From the NCBI GenBank assembly GCA_019114715.1, contig DXEZ01000091.1, positions 1 through 6,676 on the forward strand: a stretch of DNA of 6,676 nucleotides, written 5' to 3'. This document shows positions 1 through 6,458 of this stretch, in pieces. Position 1 is the stretch's first letter, and every line of letters starts with the position of its first letter. Made by a program: the position numbers and the translations under genes. The DNA is from Candidatus Sphingobacterium stercoripullorum. GTDB lineage: Bacteria; Bacteroidota; Bacteroidia; Sphingobacteriales; Sphingobacteriaceae. The notes beneath the pieces were generated by a model. That model saw only the letters and a list, made by a program, of their open reading frames with translations, was not told the DNA's origin and did not search any database.

Positions 1-54
1 TAGAGCAAAGGACTGAAAATCCTTGTGTCGCTGGTTCGATTCCAGCTGGCACCA
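1..54 (+). tRNA. tRNA-Phe(GAA), 5' part missing
   Basis: This is the 3' two-thirds of a tRNA cut by the window edge. What is visible is the 3' strand of the D stem (GAGC, 3-6), an anticodon stem of five perfect pairs (8-12 with 20-24), a seven-base loop CTGAAAA (13-19) with T at position 33 and anticodon GAA at 15-17, a five-base variable loop, and a T arm with five perfect pairs (30-34 with 42-46) around TTCGATT. The 3' acceptor strand TGGCACC (47-53) and discriminator A54 follow. The next bases are CAA, so CCA is not encoded and must be added by CCA nucleotidyltransferase. The GAA anticodon decodes Phe codons UUU and UUC. The missing 5' acceptor strand should read GGTGCCA, upstream of the window. 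Confidence 0.95.
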
Positions 55-70
55 CAACCAAAATACCTTA

Positions 71-145
71 GGGAAATTAGCTCAGTTGGTTTAGAGCACT
101 ACCTCGACAAGGTAGGGGTCACTGGTTCGAATCCAGTATTTCCCA
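71..145 (+). tRNA. tRNA-Val(GAC), complete
   Basis: A complete 75-base cloverleaf. The acceptor stem has seven perfect pairs (71-77 with 138-144). The D stem GCTC/GAGC is 80-83 with 94-97. The anticodon stem CTACC/GGTAG is 99-103 with 111-115. The T stem ACTGG/CCAGT is 121-125 with 133-137 around TTCGAAT. The discriminator is A145, and the next bases are CTT, so CCA is not encoded. The loop TCGACAA (104-110) puts GAC at 106-108, which reads Val codons GUC and GUU. Position 33 is C105, not the nearly universal U. Reading CGA as the anticodon would require a misplaced loop, and there is no long serine-type variable arm, so Val is the better call. The gene lies 16 bases after the tRNA-Phe and is probably co-transcribed with it. 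Confidence 0.93.
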
Positions 146-151
146 CTTCAC

Positions 152-179
152 AGCGACAATCGTCGCTTTTGTTGTTTTT
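152..179 (+). terminator. Rho-independent terminator of the tRNA transcript
   Basis: A perfect six-pair stem AGCGAC (152-157) / GTCGCT (162-167) closes on the four-base loop AATC. It is followed directly by a T-rich tail (TTTGTTGTTTTT, 168-179). It begins six bases after the end of the tRNA-Val, which is where the end of the tRNA transcript is expected. The stem is short, but four of its six pairs are G-C. Confidence 0.75.
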
Positions 180-265
180 AGACCGTTTACCGAGTAATAC
201 CATAGGTTTACCGAATATATCCACCCTCTCACCTATTCTCACTCAAGTTTTCCTATATTTACTTC

Positions 266-273
266 TACTTTTG
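266..273 (+). promoter_or_regulatory. Possible Bacteroidota -7 box upstream of the LiaF-like gene
   Basis: TACTTTTG matches the Bacteroidota primary-sigma -7 consensus TAnnTTTG exactly and lies 19 bases before the ATG at 293. No TTG-type -33 element is visible 17-23 bases upstream, so the call rests on one short box in AT-rich DNA. If real, it would start transcription at about 280 and leave a leader of only about a dozen bases. It is the only candidate I see between the tRNA terminator and the five-gene run. Confidence 0.3.
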
Positions 274-292
274 GATAAAGAAACATGGAGTT

Positions 293-1162
293 ATGAAGCA
301 AAAGAACAAAAAAGACAGTGTCCAACTACTAGGAATCGTACTGATATCTGTAGGTGGAATTTTATTTTTAAATCAGATTTTCACTTCTTCCTGGCTATCC
401 TCATGGCTATTTAACTGGAGGACTATAGTTTTTATTATAGGGCTTATAGTAAGTGTTAGATCGAACTTTAAAAACATGACAGGTGTGGTCCTATTAATAA
501 TTGGATCCTTATCCTTATTCAAATTATTTCTAGGGTTTTCTTTATTCAATTTTTTCATCGCCCTTGTAATCGTATTTTTAGGATTCTTTTTCCTTAACCG
601 AGGCCGTAATGATTTTGATAATGAAAATGACTTCCCTCCGCCTTCAGGTGGCTTCGATCCCTCCTCTGCAGATTCTGACGAGTTCTACGACTGGGATAAA
701 AGGGTCTACACAGAAGATCAAGGCACTACCTTGGGGATAGAAAGTGATGAGCCCCCGCCGCAGGAAACAGATCCTTCTTCACAAAAGCAGAGCTCCCAAA
801 AGAGTTCTGCTTTCACACATGATAAGAGATTGAAAATAGATGTTGTATTTAGTTATATCAAAAGAGCGATCTTCTCCAAATATTTTCAATACGGTGAGTT
901 TACAGTTGTTTTCGGCTCCATAGACATTAACTTTGAGCATGCAGATATTTATAACGAGCAGGCAACTGTAAATGTCATTATCCTTTTTGGTAATGCTAAA
1001 TTAACTATTCCTCCACATTGGGGGCTTTCTTTAAATCATTCATCCATTCTTGCAGATATTAACGATAAGCGATTCACGTGGGATTCCAATAGGATCCCTG
1101 AGAAGATGCTTTACATTACCGGAACGACTCTATTTGGTAGTATAGCTATTCGAAATTCATAA
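293..1162 (+). CDS. LiaF-like membrane protein (TM region plus LiaF-type C-terminal domain)
   Basis: A 289-residue protein. The N-terminal part has four predicted membrane segments (about residues 11-30, 43-56, 63-80 and 82-101). A 75-residue hydrophilic linker follows (about 103-178), rich in Asp, Glu, Ser, Pro and Gln. The C-terminal domain (about 179-289) resembles the cell-wall-active antibiotic response domain of LiaF, with three repeated Phe-Gly turns at 207-208, 232-233 and 281-282. The usual FGG is FGS, FGN and FGS here. In Firmicutes, LiaF restrains a histidine kinase that senses envelope damage. A similar regulatory role here is inferred from the fold and from the kinase gene 10 bases downstream. 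The ATG at 293 is preceded by GGAG only two bases away, so it is not a convincing ribosome binding site. The start is supported by a typical short Lys-rich N-terminus before the first membrane segment. The exact signal is unknown. Confidence 0.82.
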   Translation: MKQKNKKDSVQLLGIVLISVGGILFLNQIFTSSWLSSWLFNWRTIVFIIGLIVSVRSNFKNMTGVVLLIIGSLSLFKLFLGFSLFNFFIALVIVFLGFFFLNRGRNDFDNENDFPPPSGGFDPSSADSDEFYDWDKRVYTEDQGTTLGIESDEPPPQETDPSSQKQSSQKSSAFTHDKRLKIDVVFSYIKRAIFSKYFQYGEFTVVFGSIDINFEHADIYNEQATVNVIILFGNAKLTIPPHWGLSLNHSSILADINDKRFTWDSNRIPEKMLYITGTTLFGSIAIRNS

Positions 1163-1172
1163 AACAGCTACT

Positions 1173-2267
1173 ATGCACTCTAGGCCAAACACATTTAAAG
1201 ATCGACTTGAGAGGGATTTAAACAGCTGGAAGGCACATATATACTTAATTTATATAAGCATCGTATTTAGCCTTGTGAGCTTCATCGTACTTTATCCTTT
1301 ATATGGAGCGGAGAATAACATTTCGCTTATCTATGAGAGTACGCTATCAGGGTTTCTTTTTTTTATCTGCGGTATACTTATGTATACATCACTGAAATAC
1401 TTTTTCCCTTCAAAAGACAACTTCATTAAAACTGTGGGAATCCTCCTGAGCATTTGCGCTATACATTTATATGTAGTATTAAACTGCTATGAATATATAT
1501 ATAAAGCTAGCTTTGACTATCAAAACAAACACGAGATTCTACTCAGGTTCTCTATAAATACCATTGGATTTACCGTGGTACTTTTATGCAATACCTTGCA
1601 GAATTATAAAAGAGAAGCGCTCGAGAGTATAGAGAGGAAAGAACATTCTGAGAAAGTGCTCTATGAAGCGGAGCTTTATAATTTAAGGCAACAGTTGCAA
1701 CCTCATTTTTTGTTCAATAGCTTGAATTCCATTGTTGCACTTATTGACCTAGATCCCCAGCAGGCGATAAAAATGGCGCAGAGCCTGTCCGACTTTTTAC
1801 GAGGCACCATCAGAAATAATGAGAAACAGCTGAGCAGCTTCCAGGATGAGCTGGAACAAATGCAGCGTTACTTAGAAATCGAGAGGTTCCGCTTCTCGGA
1901 TCGTTTAGACCTCAATTTCCAGTTAAATTATAACCAGGAGGATACACTTCTAGTTCCTAGTATGATTAGCCAGCCTCTTTTAGAGAATGCAATAAAGCAC
2001 GGCGTTTTTCAAAGTATAGGGAGAACGGAAGTTACCATCCAGGTAAGCCTTGTAAAAGGCTATTTAATCATTAAAATTAGTAATCCTATCCCATCCTCTC
2101 AGGGGAATATAACTGCACCCAAAGGTGTAGGATTCGGCCTTAAAAGTTTGAGCAGGAGGCTGTTTTTAATTTATGGAAGAACTGATTTATTGGAAATAGC
2201 TAGGGTTGAAAATATGTATGTAGCAACACTAAAAATACCACAGAACCATGAAAGCATTAATAGTTGA
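1173..2267 (+). CDS. Sensor histidine kinase, LytS/YpdA (His_kinase) family
   Basis: A 364-residue membrane kinase that should phosphorylate the response regulator encoded next. Four predicted membrane helices (about 22-44, 53-77, 85-108 and 122-142) have only short loops between them, so there is no large extracellular sensor domain. A charged, coiled-coil-like stretch (about 143-172) links them to the kinase core. The H-box QPHFLFNSLN holds the phospho-acceptor His178. The N-box ENAIKHG (271-277) holds Asn272, and the G-box GVGFG is at 318-322. This order is typical of His_kinase (PF06580) plus HATPase_c proteins that pair with LytTR regulators. With so little sensor surface, the signal may come through the membrane or through the LiaF-like partner; that is inference. 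The gene starts 10 bases after the LiaF-like gene and its last 20 bases overlap the regulator gene. Confidence 0.93.
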   Translation: MHSRPNTFKDRLERDLNSWKAHIYLIYISIVFSLVSFIVLYPLYGAENNISLIYESTLSGFLFFICGILMYTSLKYFFPSKDNFIKTVGILLSICAIHLYVVLNCYEYIYKASFDYQNKHEILLRFSINTIGFTVVLLCNTLQNYKREALESIERKEHSEKVLYEAELYNLRQQLQPHFLFNSLNSIVALIDLDPQQAIKMAQSLSDFLRGTIRNNEKQLSSFQDELEQMQRYLEIERFRFSDRLDLNFQLNYNQEDTLLVPSMISQPLLENAIKHGVFQSIGRTEVTIQVSLVKGYLIIKISNPIPSSQGNITAPKGVGFGLKSLSRRLFLIYGRTDLLEIARVENMYVATLKIPQNHESINS

Positions 2268-2985
2268 TGATGAATTATTGGCAAGAGCCCTCATTAAAAA
2301 ACATCTGTCGAGGTTTCCTCAGTTTAGCCAAATTGAAGAGTGTAGCGATGCAATAAGTGCACTCAAGACTTTAAATAGCTACTCCCCTGACGTACTATTT
2401 CTAGACATTCAAATGCCCGAAATTTCCGGTATGGAAATGCTTGAAATAGCGGATGTTAAAGCCCAGGTAGTTTTCACAACTGCTTATGATAATTATGCAG
2501 TAGAAGCATTTGAAAAAAATGCAATTGATTATTTGCTAAAGCCCATCAGTGAGCAACGATTTGATAGTTGCGTTGAAAAGCTACTCCAAAACGTGGGCGC
2601 CAAAGAGGAGACCATAAATGATAAAATAAAAGACGTCCAGATAAGTGAGGCCTATTTAAACCGAATAGTTATTAAAGAAAATAGCGAAATTCACTTTATA
2701 CCACTAGATCAAATCAGCTACATGGAAGCCTACGATGATTACGTTAAATTTTATACCACACAAGGCAAAATGTTTATCAAACACAAAACCATGAAAAGCC
2801 TAGAGCGTACTTTGAATCCGAAAGATTTCGTGAGGATTCACCGCTCTTACATCATCCGAATAGACCAAGTTACAAAGATTGAGCCATATGAGAAGGATAA
2901 ACTAATTGCCATCCTGAAGGATAAAAGCAGGCTTCCTATAAGTAAAACGGGCCATACGAAACTTAAAAACGCAATTGGTATATAA
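2248..2985 (+). CDS. LytTR-family response regulator
   Basis: A 245-residue DNA-binding response regulator. The receiver domain (about 1-115) has the acidic pair Asp7-Asp8, the phosphorylation site Asp53 (in FLDIQMP), the switch residue Thr78 and the conserved Lys98 (in LLKPI). After a short linker, a LytTR domain (about 139-243) carries the family pattern FVRIHRSYIIR (194-204) and, near its end, LPISKTG. LytTR proteins bind direct repeats as dimers, often at their own operon or at genes for membrane and export functions. The ATG lies inside the last codons of the kinase gene in the +1 frame, overlapping by 20 bases, so translational coupling of kinase and regulator is likely. All catalytic residues are intact. 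The target genes cannot be read from the sequence; the adjacent hydrolase gene is one candidate. Confidence 0.94.
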   Translation: MKALIVDDELLARALIKKHLSRFPQFSQIEECSDAISALKTLNSYSPDVLFLDIQMPEISGMEMLEIADVKAQVVFTTAYDNYAVEAFEKNAIDYLLKPISEQRFDSCVEKLLQNVGAKEETINDKIKDVQISEAYLNRIVIKENSEIHFIPLDQISYMEAYDDYVKFYTTQGKMFIKHKTMKSLERTLNPKDFVRIHRSYIIRIDQVTKIEPYEKDKLIAILKDKSRLPISKTGHTKLKNAIGI

Positions 2986-3010
2986 GAGGTCAAAACAGTA
3001 TATTTGCTCT

Positions 3011-4456
3011 ATGAGATTATTTTTAACGATTCTACCGGCTATAGTTTTATTCACAGTGCAAACTGTCCAAGCTCAAGGGCTTGACTCACTAAAAACTATT
3101 GGCAAAGCCCTGGCAAATCAAATAGAATATTATATTAATTCAGAACAGGCAGATTCCATATACAGTCTTGGGGATGAAGATTTTAAAAGTCAAATCGGTA
3201 AAGAGGAGTTCAATAATTTCATTTCTCAGTTATATACACTGGGAAGGATTGAATCCCTGGAATTCATAGACTTAAAGGACCGCATATATCGTAGCTCACT
3301 GGATTTTAAAGAACAGAGCTTTTCATTGAGTTTAGGGGTGAATCAAGACCTTACTTTCAATAGCTTTTTGATAGAACCGTATGAAAAGCCGCAGAAAATG
3401 AGGACAGATACGGTCATTAGTAAGGTTGAAAAAATTGATCCATTGGATGACTTTGTGGACTCTATCTCCAGGCGCTATATACAGCAGGAAAATGCACAAA
3501 CCCTATCCATTGGTGTTTTAGATCGTAAAGGTGCAAAGAGGTACTTTTACGGCGAAACGTTTAGAGGCAACGATAGCCTACCGGATGAAAATACAATCTA
3601 CGAGATTGGCTCTTTAACCAAAATATTCACGGCTGTTGTTTTAGCAGACATGGTGAAAAAGGGAACTTTGTCTTTAGAAGATAAGATTACCGATTACTTA
3701 CCGGATTCCGTTGCTCAGAATCCAGCATTAAAAGATATTACTTTATTATCCCTTGCCAACCATACTTCAACATTACCTCGGCTCCCAGATAATTTGGAGC
3801 AGAGCGAAGGATACTCTTCCGATGACCCTTATAGCAATTACGATGAAGGTGACTTATACGCATTTCTCAAAAACTTTAAGGGCAAAGGTGTAGTGAATGA
3901 AACCTACCTATATAGTAATTTAGGCTTCGGATTACTAGGGAATATTTTAGAAAAGGCAAGTGGAAAAACCTTCCAGGAGTTGGTAAAAGACATCATAACG
4001 GGACCTTTACAAATGACCAGCACAGGAGTTCTTCAGGAGTTCGAAGGTGAAGATCTAATGCCTGTTTATAATAAAAATGGTGAAGCAGTAAAGCACTGGA
4101 CCTTCAAATCAATGGCGCCCGCTGGTGGCCTTCAATCCAGCTTATACGACTTACTGGTTTTTAGCAAAGCGAACCTTATCCGTCCAGAGACTCCACTTGA
4201 GGAGGCTTTGACGCTAAGTCGGGAGCTAACCTACTTCAACCCTCCTAATGACGATGTAGCACTCGCATGGCATATAAAAATGACAGGTGGCGTGATCAGC
4301 TATGTGCACTCAGGAGGAACAGCTGGAAGTCGGAGCTACATTATTTTAATACCAGATTTAGACCAAGCGGTAGTTATATTAGCTAATTCAAGCTTGCCGA
4401 TTGATGATCTAGCCAATAGCTTAATTGAAAATTTAACAGAAGCTGTAGGTTTTTAA
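3011..4456 (+). CDS. Secreted serine hydrolase: DUF3887-like domain plus beta-lactamase/PBP-fold domain
   Basis: A 481-residue exported protein. Residues 1-21 form a signal peptide (a short Met-Arg start, a hydrophobic core, and Val-Gln-Ala before a likely cut). The ATG at 3011 is preferred because it opens this signal directly. A TTG at 2975 in the same frame would add 12 polar residues and overlap the regulator gene. Residues of about 22-125 resemble DUF3887, a small domain often found before such hydrolases. The catalytic domain (about 145-475, PF00144) has Ser201-Leu-Thr-Lys204 as nucleophile and base, Tyr301-Ser-Asn303, and His433-Ser-Gly435 in place of the Lys-Thr-Gly of true class C beta-lactamases. 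The His-Ser-Gly form fits esterases, D-amino peptidases and PBP4*-like proteins better than a resistance enzyme. The substrate is unknown; cell-wall peptides are one guess. The gene lies 25 bases after the regulator gene. Confidence 0.9.
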   Translation: MRLFLTILPAIVLFTVQTVQAQGLDSLKTIGKALANQIEYYINSEQADSIYSLGDEDFKSQIGKEEFNNFISQLYTLGRIESLEFIDLKDRIYRSSLDFKEQSFSLSLGVNQDLTFNSFLIEPYEKPQKMRTDTVISKVEKIDPLDDFVDSISRRYIQQENAQTLSIGVLDRKGAKRYFYGETFRGNDSLPDENTIYEIGSLTKIFTAVVLADMVKKGTLSLEDKITDYLPDSVAQNPALKDITLLSLANHTSTLPRLPDNLEQSEGYSSDDPYSNYDEGDLYAFLKNFKGKGVVNETYLYSNLGFGLLGNILEKASGKTFQELVKDIITGPLQMTSTGVLQEFEGEDLMPVYNKNGEAVKHWTFKSMAPAGGLQSSLYDLLVFSKANLIRPETPLEEALTLSRELTYFNPPNDDVALAWHIKMTGGVISYVHSGGTAGSRSYIILIPDLDQAVVILANSSLPIDDLANSLIENLTEAVGF

Positions 4457-4493
4457 AACAATGAGTTTTTCTTGAAGTTAAGGGAATGGGAAG

Positions 4494-5408
4494 ATGAAAA
4501 CAATATTAATAGCTGGAGGAACGGGGTTTATTGGAAGGCAGCTAACAGCTGAGCTATCTGAGCTTGGATATCAGCTCCGTGTACTCTCAAGGAAAAAGAA
4601 TGGTTCAACCGCGGGACACCCTAATATCAAATACTTCCAATGGGATCCCTCCGCAGAGTATATTGATCCCCAGGCGCTGAAAGAAGTGGATGTCATCATT
4701 AACCTCACGGGTGCCAATATTGGGGATAAGCCGTGGACAATCAAGCGGAAAAAAGAGTTGCACGATAGCCGGATCTTAACTACTCGTTTATTGCACCGTC
4801 AGATTCAAAGATTAAATATAGAGCTTGAACTTTATATAGGGTCATCTGCAACGGGTTATTACGGCATGGTCACCTCTGAACACGTATTCACAGAAACAGA
4901 TCCATCGGAAAATGACTTTTTAGGGCAGCTTGTACAAAATTGGGAGGATGAATCTTTGAAGTTTAGCAGCTACGCTAAACGGGTAATCCTCTTTAGAAAA
5001 GGAGTAGTATTAGGATCTTCAGGTGGTATGCTAAAAAAGCTAAAGCCACTAGCGAGCTTGGGTATAAACACCCAATTAGGCGATGGTACCAACTACTTAC
5101 CGTGGATCAGTTTAAAAGACTTAATACGCTCTTACATATTCAGCATAGAAAACAGGAGCATCAGCGGTATTTTCAACCTAGTCAGCTCAGAGCATATCCA
5201 ACAAAAGGAATTGTGCCGCCAGCTAGCAAAAAGCCTAAATAGACCCATCCTCACTCCTGCCGTACCGGTATGGGCATTGAAATTAATATTTAAAGATTTA
5301 GTCAATTTATTGACCAAAGGAAGTCGGGTTAGCAATAAAAAGCTACTAAAAAACAACTTCCCCATAACGGACAACAACTTAGTTCAAGTCCTTACAAATA
5401 GCATTTAA
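4494..5408 (+). CDS. TIGR01777-family NAD(P)-binding epimerase-like protein (YfcH type)
   Basis: A 304-residue cytoplasmic protein of the extended short-chain dehydrogenase fold, about the usual family length. The nucleotide-binding loop GGTGFIG is at 8-14. Family marks follow: NLTGANIGDKPW (70-81), the SRILTTRLL stretch (92-100), SSATGYYG (117-124) with the catalytic-type tyrosines, FTETDP and WEDE (150-153), and PWISLKDL (203-210). The C-terminal part (about 250-300) matches the DUF1731 tail seen in this family. E. coli YfcH belongs to the same family; its substrate is not established and I do not assign one here. An AAGGGA at 4480-4485, eight bases before the ATG, is one of the few plausible ribosome binding sites in the window. 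The gene follows the hydrolase gene by 37 bases with no terminator visible between them, so it may be read through from upstream. Confidence 0.92.
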   Translation: MKTILIAGGTGFIGRQLTAELSELGYQLRVLSRKKNGSTAGHPNIKYFQWDPSAEYIDPQALKEVDVIINLTGANIGDKPWTIKRKKELHDSRILTTRLLHRQIQRLNIELELYIGSSATGYYGMVTSEHVFTETDPSENDFLGQLVQNWEDESLKFSSYAKRVILFRKGVVLGSSGGMLKKLKPLASLGINTQLGDGTNYLPWISLKDLIRSYIFSIENRSISGIFNLVSSEHIQQKELCRQLAKSLNRPILTPAVPVWALKLIFKDLVNLLTKGSRVSNKKLLKNNFPITDNNLVQVLTNSI

Positions 5409-5428
5409 CAAAACAATCCTTAAATCTC

Positions 5429-5462
5429 TTGTTTTATTTCTATTAAAAATTAATTAATATTG
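5429..5462 (+). promoter_or_regulatory. Possible promoter of the metA-MBL pair
   Basis: The 90-base gap 5409-5498 is very AT-rich. It holds TTG (5429-5431) and, 23 bases further on, TAATATTG (5455-5462), one mismatch from the Bacteroidota -7 consensus TAnnTTTG. Together these form a candidate -33/-7 pair at the long end of the accepted spacing, and would start transcription about 30 bases before the metA ATG. The rest of the gap is A/T runs, with no recognisable riboswitch or operator. Confidence 0.3.
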
Positions 5463-5498
5463 TCTTAATCGTATCAATACAATCAGAGAAATAAAAAT

Positions 5499-6440
5499 AT
5501 GCCAGTTAAAATTCCAGATAATCTACCCGCGATAGAGCAGCTTAAGAAAGAAAATATTTTCGTGATGAGCGATTTAAGAGCTAATGAACAGGATATTAGG
5601 CCTCTTAAAGTACTAATACTTAATCTTATGCCGCTAAAGATATCTACGGAGACAGATTTTGTGAGGTTATTATCAAATAACCCCTTGCAGATTGAGGTGG
5701 AATTTTTGCGACTGGACACCCATACGCCAAAAAACACACCAACGGAACACTTAGAAATGTTTTATAAAGGGTTTTCTGAGGTTACCGAAAACTTTTACGA
5801 TGGTATGATAATAACAGGTGCGCCTGTTGAATTGATGCCATTCTCCGAGGTTAGCTACTGGGAAGAAGTGATTTCCATATTCGAGTGGGCAAGAAGCCAC
5901 GTGACTTCTACATTGTACATTTGCTGGGCGGCTCAAGCAGCTTTACACCACTTTTTCAATATTGAAAAGATTCCTTTAGGAAAGAAATTATTCGGAGTAT
6001 TTAAGCATGAAACATTGGACAAAACCAATCCTCTATTTAGAGGCTTTGACGATGAATTTTACATTCCTCACAGCCGTCACACTACCATCTCTGATTTAGT
6101 AGAATCTCATCCTGAAATACACGTGTTAGCGAAGTCAAAAGAAGCTGGTGTTGCTATAGCTTCCTCTCGAGGTGGTAGAGAGTTCTATCTGACTGGCCAC
6201 TCGGAATACCCTCCATTGACCCTACATCAGGAGTACCAAAGAGATATAGATAAAGGCAAGGAAATTGAAGTTCCAGAAAACTATTACCGGGATAACGATC
6301 CAGAAAAAGGACCAAAAGTTCGGTGGACAAGTCACGCGAACTTACTATTTAACAACTGGTTGAACTACTTTGTATACCAAGAAACTCCATACGATTTAAC
6401 AAAGGTTCCAGAAATGGGGGAAATTAAGAGCAACAGCTAA
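5499..6440 (+). CDS. metA: Homoserine O-acyltransferase, MetA family; predicted acetyl-CoA specific
   Basis: A 313-residue enzyme of full family length. It acylates L-homoserine in the first committed step of methionine synthesis, in the cytoplasm. The fold is that of class I glutamine amidotransferases. Cys142 (in YICWAAQA) is the nucleophile, and His234 with Glu236 (in TGHSEYPP) complete the triad, one residue offset from E. coli His235/Glu237. The loop TGAPVELMPF places Glu at position 111. In published work, Glu111 marks MetA enzymes that use acetyl-CoA (as in Bacillus cereus), whereas E. coli MetA, a succinyltransferase, has Gly there. I therefore predict homoserine O-acetyltransferase (EC 2.3.1.31) activity despite the family name. 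The ATG at 5499 gives the typical family N-terminus (MPVKIPDNLPA). There is no clear Shine-Dalgarno sequence before it. An MBL-fold gene follows 18 bases downstream. Confidence 0.95.
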   Translation: MPVKIPDNLPAIEQLKKENIFVMSDLRANEQDIRPLKVLILNLMPLKISTETDFVRLLSNNPLQIEVEFLRLDTHTPKNTPTEHLEMFYKGFSEVTENFYDGMIITGAPVELMPFSEVSYWEEVISIFEWARSHVTSTLYICWAAQAALHHFFNIEKIPLGKKLFGVFKHETLDKTNPLFRGFDDEFYIPHSRHTTISDLVESHPEIHVLAKSKEAGVAIASSRGGREFYLTGHSEYPPLTLHQEYQRDIDKGKEIEVPENYYRDNDPEKGPKVRWTSHANLLFNNWLNYFVYQETPYDLTKVPEMGEIKSNS

Positions 6441-6458
6441 TCCTTAGTTTAGAAGAAT

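Noticed and set aside
30..137. Near-identical CTGGTTCGA-TCCAG segments as a direct repeat
   Set aside because: These are the T arms of the two neighbouring tRNAs, which are similar in all tRNAs.
25..414. An open frame of 129 codons starting inside the tRNA-Phe
   Set aside because: It runs through both tRNA genes, the terminator and into the LiaF-like gene in another frame; the translation has no recognisable domain.
2975..3010. TTG start extending the serine hydrolase by 12 residues
   Set aside because: It would place polar residues before a clear signal peptide and overlap the regulator stop; the ATG at 3011 gives a normal signal sequence.
5410..5435. Inverted repeat AAAACAA / TTGTTTT after the epimerase-like gene as a terminator
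   Set aside because: Only one G-C pair in seven and a 12-base loop, so the hairpin would be very weak; it also overlaps the candidate -33 element.
5409..5498. A SAM riboswitch ahead of metA
   Set aside because: Such elements occur before metA in some bacteria, but this 90-base AT-rich leader shows no SAM-II-like pseudoknot core or other conserved helices that I can find.
5132..5936. Minus-strand open frames opposite the epimerase-like gene and metA (also one at 373-558)
   Set aside because: They lie antisense to well-supported genes, have no family resemblance and no plausible start context.
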